Source: Mycobacterium adipatum
Lineage (GTDB): Bacteria; Actinomycetota; Actinomycetes; Mycobacteriales; Mycobacteriaceae
Length of the DNA: 64,000 bases
Assembly: GCF_001644575.1 (NCBI RefSeq)
Contig: NZ_CP015596.1
Location: forward strand, 1,612,001 to 1,676,000
Reading direction: 5' to 3'
The notes under the pieces were generated by a model that saw only the letters and a program-made list of their open reading frames with translations, was not told the origin of the DNA and searched no databases. The position numbers and the translations under genes were made by a program. Every line of letters starts with the position of its first letter. Positions within the stretch are counted from its first letter, which is position 1. This document shows, piece by piece, positions 35,347-43,875 of the stretch.

Positions 35347-36059
35347 CGCGCATTTGGGTGATCAATCCGAACACCACCCGGGCCATGACCTCGACCGTCG
35401 AGGTCTGTGCCCGGGCGGTGGCGGCCGTGGGCACCGAGGTGGTCGGTATTACCTCCGAGTTCGGGCCGCCGTCGATCGAGTGCCACTACGACGAGGCGAT
35501 GAGCGTGCCCGGGCTGCTGGCGGCGATCCGCCGCGGTGAGGCCGAGGGTGTCGACGGTTACGTCATCGCCTGCTTCGGGGATCCGGGCCTGGACGCCGCG
35601 CGGGAGGTGGCGGTCGGCCCGGTGATCGGTATCGCCGAGGCCGCCATGCATGCCGCCAGTCATCTGGGCCGCGGTTTCAGCGTCGTGACCACGCTGAGCC
35701 GCACCATCGGGCGGGCCGAGGATCTCGCCGAGCGTTACGGGATGGCGCGGTTCTGCCGGGGCTATCACGCCTGCGAGATTCCGGTTCTGGATCTCGAAAC
35801 CGACCCGATGGCAACGAAAATCGTCACCGATGCCTGCCGGGAGGCCGTTGAGCACGACGGTTCCGACGCGGTGGTGCTGGGCTGCGCCGGGATGGCCGAT
35901 ATGTGCCGGCACATATCGGAGGAGATCGGTGTCCCCGTGGTCGACGGTGTCACCGCGGCCACGTTGATGGTGCAATCCCTGGTGACGATGGGTCTGCGCA
36001 CCGGCAAGCGTGGTGAGTTCGCGGCACCGCCGGCCAAGGAGTACGTCCCACGGGTGTAG
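35343..36059 (+). CDS. Asp/Glu/hydantoin racemase family, probable allantoin racemase
   Basis: 238 residues from GTG 35343, overlapping the permease stop by 4 nt. The two catalytic cysteines of the family are Cys77 (VIACFGDPG) and Cys181 (VVLGCAGM). HpxA/AllR-type enzymes interconvert R- and S-allantoin so that a stereospecific allantoinase can act. The ending GKRGEFAAPPAKEY matches hydantoin-racemase-like proteins. Confidence 0.88.
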   Translation: MTRIWVINPNTTRAMTSTVEVCARAVAAVGTEVVGITSEFGPPSIECHYDEAMSVPGLLAAIRRGEAEGVDGYVIACFGDPGLDAAREVAVGPVIGIAEAAMHAASHLGRGFSVVTTLSRTIGRAEDLAERYGMARFCRGYHACEIPVLDLETDPMATKIVTDACREAVEHDGSDAVVLGCAGMADMCRHISEEIGVPVVDGVTAATLMVQSLVTMGLRTGKRGEFAAPPAKEYVPRV

Positions 36060-36068
36060 GTCGTGGTG

Positions 36069-36103
36069 GCGGGTCCGGCGGGGTGTTGTGCCGCCGGACC
36101 CGC
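36069..36103. terminator. Hairpin between racemase and HNH gene
   Basis: Perfect 13-bp stem GCGGGTCCGGCGG (36069-36081) with its complement at 36091-36103 and a 9-nt loop, between convergent genes. Confidence 0.75.
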
Positions 36104-36152
36104 TGTGCGGGCGGCTTCACTGTGGAGTTATCAAGGTGCGGTGCAGGTGTGG

Positions 36153-37505
36153 TTATGCCGCGGTGGGTAGGTCGGTCATGGTGCGTCGGGCGTGGGAGCG
36201 CAGGTGCGCCGGTTCGGGTCCGGTCGGGTCATGCGGTGGTATGAACCAGGGATGGCGGTCGGAACCGAGGTAGACCTGCCAGCCGCCGTGGTGGATGGCG
36301 GTGTGGTGCAGCCGGCAGAGCAAAACCCCGTTGTCGAGGCTGGTGGTGCCGCCGTGTTCCCAGGGGGTGATGTGGTGGGCGTCGCACCAGGACACCGGTC
36401 GCCCGCAGCCGGGGTGTGCGCAGCCGCCGTCGCGGACCGCCAGGCCTTTGCGGATCGCGGGGGTGAAGAGCCGTTCGCTGCGCCCCACATCCAGTGGTGC
36501 GCCCGAGTGGTCGACGGTCACCGTCGTGAGGGTGCTGTCACAGGCGATCAGCTCGGCCGTGGCGGCGGTGATCGGCCCGCCGAACCCGAGGGTGTCCACG
36601 CCCTGCGTTGCGGGTCGGATGAGGGTGACGTGCGGGAGCACCCCACCCGACATCGGGCGCTGCGAGTTCGAGAGGTAGGTGCGCAGTATCTGCCCGAAGG
36701 CGTCGGCGCGGCGCCGCCCGGCCGGGCGGGGGTCCGGGGATCCGTCCGGCAGCGGGATGGGCCGAGTTAACGGGTCCAGGGCGGCGAGCAGTTCCTCGCC
36801 AGTGAGCGCATCGAGGTCGAGGGTGGCCGCCACCCGCCCGTCCTCGGTGTGCACCACGCTCATGTCGTTGAGGTCGGCGTTCTCGGCGACCGGCACCGCA
36901 CCCTCCTCGGGAGATGAGGTGGCGGCTTTGGCGATGGCGATCCCGCGGGCCTTCTTATCCACCCCCGACGGCGTGCTCTGAATCATCAGGGTGGTGACGA
37001 CCTCGGTGCGCTCGTCGTCGGTCAACGCCACCCGGGCTTCAATGTGGCTGACGCCTTTGCCGACGGCGTCGGCGAACTCGATCCCGACCCCACCGAGGCG
37101 CTGGGCCCGGGTCAGCGCCGACAGCCGGTGCGCGGCCCGCCCCACCCGCACGGCTCGATACGCCGCACCGGGGGCCACCCCGATGTTGGTGAGCAGATCG
37201 GCCCCCGACCGTAGGTGCCGCCGCGCCGGAATCCCGGCCCGCTCGGCGGCCACGACCGCGGAGGCGATGACATGATCAGCCAGGTTGCGCAGGGTGACCG
37301 CGGCGGCCAGCACCGCCACCACGGCCTCGTCGTCAACACCGCGGCGGGGAGCGTCGAGCAGATGAAACAGGGGGCGATCCTCCTCCCGCGCGGCGACAGG
37401 GGTGAGGTCATCGATCAACGCGTCAACAAACGTGTCGAGATCAGTGGCGTCCATAGGGATACCGGCTTTCACAGAAGGTGCCCGCACGGGGGCACGATCA
37501 GTCAA
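36153..37505 (-). CDS. 13E12-family DUF222/HNH endonuclease
   Basis: 450 residues from TTG 37505; ATG 37454 (433 residues) is an alternative. The N-terminal and middle parts are DUF222. The C-terminal HNH nuclease reads CAHPGCGRPVSWCDAHHITPWEHGG...CRLHH with zinc-type cysteines. These are the mobile-like 13E12 repeat proteins abundant in mycobacteria. A perfect LexA box with -35/-10 elements lies upstream, so expression should be DNA-damage induced. It interrupts the ureide cluster between racemase and allantoinase. Confidence 0.9.
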   Translation of the reverse strand: MTDRAPVRAPSVKAGIPMDATDLDTFVDALIDDLTPVAAREEDRPLFHLLDAPRRGVDDEAVVAVLAAAVTLRNLADHVIASAVVAAERAGIPARRHLRSGADLLTNIGVAPGAAYRAVRVGRAAHRLSALTRAQRLGGVGIEFADAVGKGVSHIEARVALTDDERTEVVTTLMIQSTPSGVDKKARGIAIAKAATSSPEEGAVPVAENADLNDMSVVHTEDGRVAATLDLDALTGEELLAALDPLTRPIPLPDGSPDPRPAGRRRADAFGQILRTYLSNSQRPMSGGVLPHVTLIRPATQGVDTLGFGGPITAATAELIACDSTLTTVTVDHSGAPLDVGRSERLFTPAIRKGLAVRDGGCAHPGCGRPVSWCDAHHITPWEHGGTTSLDNGVLLCRLHHTAIHHGGWQVYLGSDRHPWFIPPHDPTGPEPAHLRSHARRTMTDLPTAA

Positions 37506-37599
37506 TACGGTCCGCAGGGCCCCAAAGGGGCCATCGAACCTCGCGGCGACCGGAGTCGCGGTCTGAGCTCACCGGATGATGGCAGGAGCTACATCGCAT

Positions 37600-37643
37600 T
37601 CGAACTTATGTTCGACTATACGTGCGAATGTCAACCTGTGCAA
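37600..37643 (-). promoter_or_regulatory. LexA (SOS) box and promoter of HNH gene
   Basis: TCGAACTTATGTTCGA (37600-37615) is a perfect match to the mycobacterial SOS box TCGAAC-N4-GTTCGA. On the minus strand a -35 TTGCAC (37643-37638), a 17-nt spacer and a -10 TATAGT (37620-37615) place the start site inside the box, so LexA would block it. The leader to the gene is about 100 nt. Confidence 0.85.
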
Positions 37644-37726
37644 GGGGTTTCTCGACGAATGTGGCTATGAGTTCCGGTGACGATGCTCCGCGCACGAGGT
37701 TCGGGGCGGCTCGCCGGGGCTCTGGC

Positions 37727-38641
37727 CTAGTCGAGGTGCAGTGGCGCCGGGTGAACCGTCCGCCAGTGCTCGGCGATCTCGATGCGCCGTGCCACCCACA
37801 CCCGGTCGTGCGATTGCACGTGGTCCAGGAACCGCTGCAATGCCGCGGCCCGTGCGGGCCGGCCGACCAACCGGCAGTGCATACCGACCGACAGCATCTT
37901 CGGTGCTCCGGCAACACCTTCGGCGTAGAGCACATCGAATGCGTCGCGCAGGTGCGCGTAGAACTCTTCCCCGTTGGCGAACCCGGCAGGCGAGGAGAAT
38001 CGCATGTCGTTGGTGTCCAGGGTGTACGGCACCACCAGATGATCCTGGTCGCGCACCGTCACCCAGTACGGCAGATCGTCGGCATAGGAGTCCGAGTCGT
38101 AGACGAACCCGCCGTGCTCGACCACCAGGTCACGGGTGTGCGGAGAATCCCGGCCGGTGTACCAGCCCAGCGGGGCCGCGCCGGTCAGGTCGGTAAGGAT
38201 CTGCACCGCCTCGGCCATATGGGCACGTTCGGTGTCCTCGCCGATCAGCTGATAGGACTTCCAGCGCAGGCCGTGGCAAGCGATTTCGTGGCCCAGCTCC
38301 GAGAATGCCGCCACCGCTTCGGGATTGCGCTGCATCGCACGGGCCACCGCGAAGATCGTCAACGGCAGACCGCGCTGTTCGAAGATCCGCAGAATTCGCC
38401 ACAGCCCGGCGCGTGAGCCGTACTCGTACATCGACTCCATGCTCATGTGACGATTGCCGAACGGTTCGGCCGGAGTCATCTCGGACAGGAATGTCTCCGA
38501 CGCCGGATCCCCGTCCAGGATCGAGTTCTCTGATCCCTCTTCGTAATTCAGCACAAACTGCACGGCGATCGCCGCGCCGCCGGGCCACCGGGGGTCGGGG
38601 ATGTCGCGCCCGTACCCGACGAAGTCCCGCGGGTACGTCAC
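37727..38641 (-). CDS. puuE: Allantoinase PuuE (polysaccharide-deacetylase fold)
   Basis: 304 residues. PuuE pattern: PRDFVGYGRDIPDPRWPGGAAIAVQFVLNYEEGSE, ELGHEIACHGLRW and YDSDSYADDLPYW. Metal-independent allantoinase that opens S-allantoin to allantoate in the cytosol. ATG 38641 overlaps the allantoicase stop by 4 nt. Last gene of the minus-strand ureide operon. Confidence 0.92.
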   Translation of the reverse strand: MTYPRDFVGYGRDIPDPRWPGGAAIAVQFVLNYEEGSENSILDGDPASETFLSEMTPAEPFGNRHMSMESMYEYGSRAGLWRILRIFEQRGLPLTIFAVARAMQRNPEAVAAFSELGHEIACHGLRWKSYQLIGEDTERAHMAEAVQILTDLTGAAPLGWYTGRDSPHTRDLVVEHGGFVYDSDSYADDLPYWVTVRDQDHLVVPYTLDTNDMRFSSPAGFANGEEFYAHLRDAFDVLYAEGVAGAPKMLSVGMHCRLVGRPARAAALQRFLDHVQSHDRVWVARRIEIAEHWRTVHPAPLHLD

Positions 38642-39600
38642 GCCAGCTCCCCGAACAGCCGGAGCCGGGCCAGCCCGCCATCGGGGTAGATGTCCAGCCG
38701 CACCTCGGTCAACACATCGTCGGCGTCGATGAGGAACTTGTGTCTGGTGTCGGGTAGCAGGTCGGTACGCGCCAGCAGTTCGACCGCCGTTCCGTCGGCC
38801 CGGAAACCGGTGAGCGCGGCCGCACCGGGGGAGTTGCCGATGAAATAAGAGGTGTCGATCTCGGCCAGGTTGATCCTGCCGGGCCCGGCCAGCCGGAACC
38901 GCACCCAGTCATTGGCGTCATCGCGGCGGCGGGCGGTCTCCCAGCCGTCACCCATCACCTGGGCATAGCCGGGGAAGATCAGATTCTGCGGGGAACTGTA
39001 GAAGCGATTGGAGCAGTCCAGGACAAGCCCGCCGTTCTCCAGCGCGGCGAGATCGAGGGGGCCGACGCCGAAGAACCGCTTGTCCGGCAGGCCCTCGCCG
39101 TGCACCCGCAGCCGTGCAACCCCGCCGTCGGGGTAGATGTTCAGTCGTACATGGGTCCAACGGCTTTGCGAGTCGACCTCGAAGTTGTTGCGGGTGTCCC
39201 CATAGGCCCGGCTGCGGGCGATCAGCGGCGTCCAGTTCTGGTCGGCGGCCAGCTGCTCGGCGGTGGGGTAGCCGTCCACCTCCAGCGCGTCCAGCGAGAC
39301 GGCAGGCGGGTAGTTGCCCTTGAACCACGCGGTGTCGACCACCACCCCGCGGATCACCCCGGGCACGCCGAGCCGGATGATCGCGGTGTCGTGGCCCGCT
39401 TCGCGCCGGCGCCGGGTCTCCCAGCCGTCGTACACCTGGCCCTTGTGTCCGAACGAGGCGGGCTGATACGTCGACGGTCCCTGCGAGATGAGATTCTCCT
39501 TCTCGGCGAAGGATTCGTCATTGGCCCAGACGACGGCGCCGCCAAGGGTGCGCAGCGCCAGGTCCGGCAACCAGGTGAAGTCGGGCAGGGATTCGGTCAT
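38638..39600 (-). CDS. alc: Allantoicase
   Basis: 320 residues made of two homologous beta-sandwich repeats, visible as WETRRRREAGHDTAIIRLG / WETARRRDDANDWVRFRLA and LNIYPDGGVARLRVHGE / LDIYPDGGLARLRLFGE. It hydrolyses allantoate to ureidoglycolate and urea, the latter a substrate for the urease encoded at 46.7-51.7 kb. ATG 39600 overlaps the aldolase-like stop. Confidence 0.95.
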   Translation of the reverse strand: MTESLPDFTWLPDLALRTLGGAVVWANDESFAEKENLISQGPSTYQPASFGHKGQVYDGWETRRRREAGHDTAIIRLGVPGVIRGVVVDTAWFKGNYPPAVSLDALEVDGYPTAEQLAADQNWTPLIARSRAYGDTRNNFEVDSQSRWTHVRLNIYPDGGVARLRVHGEGLPDKRFFGVGPLDLAALENGGLVLDCSNRFYSSPQNLIFPGYAQVMGDGWETARRRDDANDWVRFRLAGPGRINLAEIDTSYFIGNSPGAAALTGFRADGTAVELLARTDLLPDTRHKFLIDADDVLTEVRLDIYPDGGLARLRLFGELA

Positions 39601-40808
39601 ATCGGATTCCGGTCCTTGAGCTTTCGCAGTACGTCGAGATCGGCTGAGGGGGCCAGTGCCAGGACGTCATCGATGTCGAAGGCGCCACAGTCCAGGCCGC
39701 GCAGCACAACCGTGGACAGTGCCTCGGCGGTGGCGGGCTCATCGACGATGGCGCCACCGCGGCGGTCCAGGTAGGCCTGCAGTCGCGGTGCGGCCGCCAC
39801 GAGCGCGGCGCGGAAGAAGGTGAAGGTGGCCAGCCAACGGGTCACCAGATGGCCCGGGTGCATGTCCCAGCCCTGGTAGTAGCCGCGTTCCAGCGACCGG
39901 GTGACCAGCCGGTGATGGCGGCGGATCGCGGCCTCCACCTGGTCTCCGGAGCCGACCGGAAACACCTGGGTGGACCCGTCAGCGATCCACACTCCGGTCT
40001 GCGCGGCGGCGGTCTGCATGACGGCTTTGGCGTGGTCGGCGACGGGATGGTCCAGCGCCTGCTGCTGGGGCGCGATGCCGCAGGCGGCGCTGTAGTCGTA
40101 GGTACCGTAATGCAGTCCGCTGCACCGGCCCCCGGCGAGGGCGATGGCGCGCGCCACCGTCGCGGCGCCGTCGGAACCGATCACCGCCTGCGGGCTCTCG
40201 ATCTGCAGCTCGAACCTGCACGTGCCAGCGGGCAGACCGTGCGCCTGCTCCAGTGCCTCGCACAGCCACACCGTGGCCGTAACCTGTTCGGCCGCGCGAA
40301 GCTTCGGCACGGTGAACACGAAACCCGGTGGGACGCCGCCGTCGAGCACCAGTTCCAGGGTGCGCACCGAGCGGCGACGGTCCGCGGCGGTGAGCCCCTT
40401 GATCCGGATGCCGGAAGTGCCCAACCCGAGCGCGCGCAGGGTGTCCCCGGCCCGGATCGCGTCATCGTCTTCCACGGCGTCGGCGCGTCGCCCATAGCCG
40501 TCCTCGAAGTCCAGGCGCAGATCGTCGATGGGTGCGCGGCGCAGCCGGTCGCGGACCATCGCCAGGGTGGTCTCGTCGGCGAGCCCGCCGAACACGCCGG
40601 GATGGCTGTCGAGCAGCTCGAGCGCTTGTGCGCCCCATTCGATGACGGTGGCCGGACTCGCGTCGGCGGCGCTGACGTAGACGGTGTGCACGGGCTGACT
40701 GCCTGTCCCGTCGCCCGGATACCGCGCCGCCAGGGCCGCGTCCACATCGTCGAGCAGGGCATCGACGCGGGTGAGCGTGTCCTCGGGGACTCGGCGCACG
40801 GCGGGCAT
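39597..40808 (-). CDS. HpcH/HpaI-aldolase/CitE-like protein of the ureide operon (DUF6986-like)
   Basis: 403 residues from ATG 40808. PEP/pyruvate-dependent TIM-barrel features: LRLDFEDGYG acidic metal motif, ELQIESPQAVIGSDG, GRCSGLHYGTYDYSAACG and GWDMHPGHLVTRW. The family accompanies allantoicase genes in actinobacteria but its reaction is not established to my knowledge. By context it may act on glyoxylate or ureidoglycolate. First gene of the operon aldolase-alc-puuE, all overlapping by 4 nt. Longer start at 40916 rejected: it overlaps dapC. Confidence 0.8.
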   Translation of the reverse strand: MPAVRRVPEDTLTRVDALLDDVDAALAARYPGDGTGSQPVHTVYVSAADASPATVIEWGAQALELLDSHPGVFGGLADETTLAMVRDRLRRAPIDDLRLDFEDGYGRRADAVEDDDAIRAGDTLRALGLGTSGIRIKGLTAADRRRSVRTLELVLDGGVPPGFVFTVPKLRAAEQVTATVWLCEALEQAHGLPAGTCRFELQIESPQAVIGSDGAATVARAIALAGGRCSGLHYGTYDYSAACGIAPQQQALDHPVADHAKAVMQTAAAQTGVWIADGSTQVFPVGSGDQVEAAIRRHHRLVTRSLERGYYQGWDMHPGHLVTRWLATFTFFRAALVAAAPRLQAYLDRRGGAIVDEPATAEALSTVVLRGLDCGAFDIDDVLALAPSADLDVLRKLKDRNPI

Positions 40809-40825
40809 CGGTCCATCCTGCCGTG

Positions 40826-41995
40826 TCAGTGCGACTTGAGCACCCCGAGGCGGCGGATCGCCTCGTCCATCGTGTCGTCGCGTTTGCAGAAGGCGAAGCG
40901 CACCAGATGATTCCAACCGTTGTCAGCGCTGGTGAAGGCCGACATGGGGATCGCCGCCACCCCGGCGCGCTCGGGAAGCTCGGCGCAGAATGTGGTGGAG
41001 TCGGTGTACCCGAGCGGGCGTGGGTCTGCGCACAGGAAATAGGTGCCGTGGCTGTCGTGGACGACGAAACCGATATCGGTGAGGGCCGCGGCCAGCCGAT
41101 TGCGCCGGGCCTCGAACGTATCGCGCAGCGCCAGCGACCAGTCGTCCTCCTCGTCGAGGGCCTGAGCCACCGCGGGCTGGAACGGGGCGCCACCCACGTA
41201 CGTCAGGTACTGCTTGGCCGCCCGGACGCCGGCGATGAGGTCGGCGGGACCGCATGCCCAGCCGATCTTCCAGCCGGTGACATTGAACATCTTCGCCGCG
41301 CTGGAGATGGTGACGGTGCGTTCCGCCATGCCGGGCAGCGCTGCCAGCGGCAGGTGGCGCAGCCCGCGGGGATTGGAGTAGACCAGGTTCTCGTACACCT
41401 CGTCGGTGATCACCAGCAGGTCGTGCGTGATCGCCAGGTCGGCGATCGCCGCGAGTTCCTCGGCCGAGGCGACCGTGCCGGTGGGGTTGTGCGGTGAATT
41501 GAGGACGAGTGCGCGGGTGTTCGCCGTGACCGCATCCCGCAATGCCTGGATATCGATGGCGAACCCGCGGCCGTCGGCCACCATGGGCACCGCGACCCGC
41601 CGGCAGCCGGCCATCGCGATGACGGGGGAGTACGAGTCGTAGAAGGGTTCGATCACCAGCACGTCGGAGCCGGGTTCGACGAGCCCGATGATGGATGCCG
41701 CGATGGCCTCGGTCGCCCCGACGGTGACCAGGATCTCCGAGTCCGGGTCGTAGTCGACGCCGTAGCGGCGGCGGCGTTGACGGGCAATGGCCTCGCGCAG
41801 CGCCGAAGTCCCGAGGCCCGGTGGGTACTGGTTGACGCCCTCGGCGATGGCGTCCTGCGCGATCTTCAGCATCGCCGCGGGCCCGTCTTCGTCGGGGAAG
41901 CCCTGGCCCAGGTTGACCGCCCCGATGCGGGCGGCCAACGCCGACATCTCCGCGAAGATCGTCACCGCGTACGGCTGGAGTCGGCGCACCGTCAT
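40826..41995 (-). CDS. dapC: PLP aminotransferase, DapC-like (Rv0858c type)
   Basis: 389 residues. Class I fold with NSPHNPTGTV, DEVYENLVY and the PLP lysine in SSAAKMFNVTGWKIGW. Rv0858c is annotated N-succinyldiaminopimelate aminotransferase for lysine/peptidoglycan synthesis; by sequence alone a glutamine-transaminase/kynurenine-type activity is also possible. The product ends 17 nt before the ureide aldolase-like gene on the same strand, so read-through is possible. Confidence 0.88.
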   Translation of the reverse strand: MTVRRLQPYAVTIFAEMSALAARIGAVNLGQGFPDEDGPAAMLKIAQDAIAEGVNQYPPGLGTSALREAIARQRRRRYGVDYDPDSEILVTVGATEAIAASIIGLVEPGSDVLVIEPFYDSYSPVIAMAGCRRVAVPMVADGRGFAIDIQALRDAVTANTRALVLNSPHNPTGTVASAEELAAIADLAITHDLLVITDEVYENLVYSNPRGLRHLPLAALPGMAERTVTISSAAKMFNVTGWKIGWACGPADLIAGVRAAKQYLTYVGGAPFQPAVAQALDEEDDWSLALRDTFEARRNRLAAALTDIGFVVHDSHGTYFLCADPRPLGYTDSTTFCAELPERAGVAAIPMSAFTSADNGWNHLVRFAFCKRDDTMDEAIRRLGVLKSH

Positions 41996-42005
41996 GGTCT
42001 CGACC

Positions 42006-42485
42006 CTAATCGTGCTGGGCCGCGAGTCCGGGCGGCACCACCCGTAGCTTCGCGGCGATTCGGGTCAGCGCCGCCAGGTCGGTGCTGGTGAGTGGGTCGA
42101 TGACCAGTTCGCGCACCGTGCGCACGTGGATCGGGGCCGCTTTCACCACCATCTGGTATCCCGTCGCGGTGAGTTCGGCCAGCGTGTAGCGACCGTCGTC
42201 GGGATCGGGGAAGCGGATCACCCATCCGCGTTGCTCGAAGCGCTTCACCACATTGGACAGCCTCGACAGGGATCCGTTGGCCAGGAACGCCAACTCGCTC
42301 ATCCTGATTCGCCGATCGGGTGCGTCGGATATGTGGCTCAGCGTCAGGTACTCGAAGAGGGTGAGGTCGACCTGCCGGAGCGGGGCCTCGAGTTGGCCGG
42401 GCATGAGCAGGATCAGGGAGATCAAACCCGTCCATGCCTGCTTCTCGTCCTCGGACAGCCATTGGGGTGCGCCGGTGCTCGCCAT
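42006..42485 (-). CDS. MarR-family regulator
   Basis: 159 residues from ATG 42485, 7 nt after TAAAGT, so leaderless; a longer frame to 42617 overlaps ridA. Winged helix: LTLFEYLTLSHISDAPDRRIRMSELAFLANGSLSRLSNVVKRFEQRGWV then the wing PDDGRYTLAELT. Two 16-bp palindromes cover its own and the divergent ridA promoter. Probably represses ridA and the dehydrogenase gene. Confidence 0.88.
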   Translation of the reverse strand: MASTGAPQWLSEDEKQAWTGLISLILLMPGQLEAPLRQVDLTLFEYLTLSHISDAPDRRIRMSELAFLANGSLSRLSNVVKRFEQRGWVIRFPDPDDGRYTLAELTATGYQMVVKAAPIHVRTVRELVIDPLTSTDLAALTRIAAKLRVVPPGLAAQHD

Positions 42486-42492
42486 TGCCGTT

Positions 42493-42541
42493 ACTTTACG
42501 CGTGAAGTCATCGGGTGTACGGTTCACTTCATGCATGAAGT
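42493..42541. promoter_or_regulatory. Paired MarR operators over divergent leaderless promoters
   Basis: ACTTTACGCGTGAAGT (42493-42508, 14 of 16 symmetric) overlies the MarR -10 TAAAGT. ACTTCATGCATGAAGT (42526-42541, perfect) overlies the ridA start codon; the ridA -10 TACGGT (42518-42523) is 7 nt before ATG 42531. Sites are centred 33 bp apart, about three turns. Confidence 0.7.
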
Positions 42542-42962
42542 AAAAAGTGGACCGAAGGTCCAGTTCTTCGCCACGGCCGGCTACGGGGAGATGTTGCTCG
42601 CGGAGCGGCACTACCACCAGGCGGTCCGCATCGGTGACCGCGTCGAGACCTCAGGACAGGGTGGCTGGGATGACGATCTGAACTTCCCGGAGTCGCTGCG
42701 GGACGAGATCGTGCGGGCCTTCGACAATGTCGAGCGCACCCTGGCCACGGTCGGTGCGGCCTGGCGTGATGTGGTCCACGTGAACACCTACCACGTGCTG
42801 ACGGTGGATGCAGATTTCGCCACCCACAACGCGGTCGTGATTGACCAGCTGCGCACGCGGGCCCCCGAACGCGCACCCCTGTGGACCGAGACCGGCGTCA
42901 CCGCGCTCGGTGCGCCGGAGATGCGTTTCGAGATCCGTGTCACTGCGGTCATCGAGAACTGA
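42531..42962 (+). CDS. RidA/YjgF-family enamine/imine deaminase
   Basis: 143 residues from ATG 42531, with a leaderless promoter. RidA core: GYGEMLLAERHYHQAVRIGDRVETSGQGGW, FDNVERTLATVGAAWRDVVHVNTY and LGAPEMRFEIRVTAV. RidA proteins hydrolyse reactive enamines/imines from PLP enzymes; divergent members act in catabolic pathways. Its stop overlaps the next gene's ATG by 1 nt. Controlled by the divergent MarR. Confidence 0.88.
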   Translation: MHEVKSGPKVQFFATAGYGEMLLAERHYHQAVRIGDRVETSGQGGWDDDLNFPESLRDEIVRAFDNVERTLATVGAAWRDVVHVNTYHVLTVDADFATHNAVVIDQLRTRAPERAPLWTETGVTALGAPEMRFEIRVTAVIEN

Positions 42963-43875
42963 TGCGCGCCATCGTCTTCCGCCCCGATGCCGCGCGTAGT
43001 TTCGCGTTCGCCGAGGTGCCCGACCCGGTACCCGCGGCGCGCAACGAACTGCTCATCGACGTCAAGGCCATCTCGCTGAACTTTGGTGAGGTGAAGTATG
43101 CCGACAACGCCGAACACCCCGGCGACATCCCGGGCTGGGACAGCGCAGGCGTAGTCGTGGCCGCTGCCCCGGACGGCTCGGGCCCCCGGTCGGAACCAGG
43201 GTGGCCGGAGCGGCCTGGTCGCAGGGCTGGGCGCAGCGGCGAGTGCTTGCATCGGAAAACGTTGCGGTGATCCCCGATTCGGTCGACTTCGAAACCGCGG
43301 CGGCTCTGCCGGTCGCTGGGGTGACCGCCGTTCAGAGCATCCGCAGGCTGGGTCCTGTGCTCGGCAAGAGAGTGCTGATCACCGGCGCGTCGGGAGGTGT
43401 GGGCCGGCTCGCCGTCCAGCTGGCTGCCCGGGCGGGTGCGCACGTGATCGCCGCGGTCGGCAGTCCAGAGCGCGGCGCAGGCCTGGGTGCGCTCGGGGCC
43501 GCCGAGATCGTGGTCGGTCTTGACGGGGTCGCCCCGGTACACGGCGTGGTCGAACATGTCGGCGGCGCCATGCTGGCCGATGCGTACGGACTGCTCGAAG
43601 ACGGCGGCACGGTCATCGCCGTCGGCTCGGCGTCCGGGCAGCCGACGATGATCGACTTGGAGGCGGCGCGAATGGCCGGGAAGAACAACAGGATCGAGTC
43701 GTTCATGGCGCGCTGGCCGGTGGGCGGGGAACTGCAATACGTGCTGGACCTGACCGGCCGCGGCCAGCTGGATGCGCAGGTCGGCTACCGCGACGGGTGG
43801 GACAACCTCGATGCGGCGATCGACGCACTGCTCGATCGGCGGGTGGCCGGCAAGGCGGCGCTCACGGTCAGCTGA
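42962..43875 (+). pseudogene. Frameshifted zinc-free MDR dehydrogenase
   Basis: Two adjoining frames make one MDR-family protein of about 304 residues. Frame 1 (42962 to about 43185) starts MRAIVFRPDAARSF and reaches GWDSAGVVVAAAPDG. Frame 2 (from about 43186) continues with AAWSQGWAQRRVLAS, ITGASGGVGRLAVQLAARAGAHVI (NAD(P) motif) and a normal C-terminus. The break is at CCCCC 43183-43187; one more C would restore the frame. Either a recent inactivating deletion or a homopolymer sequencing error. It is in the ridA operon. Confidence 0.8.
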
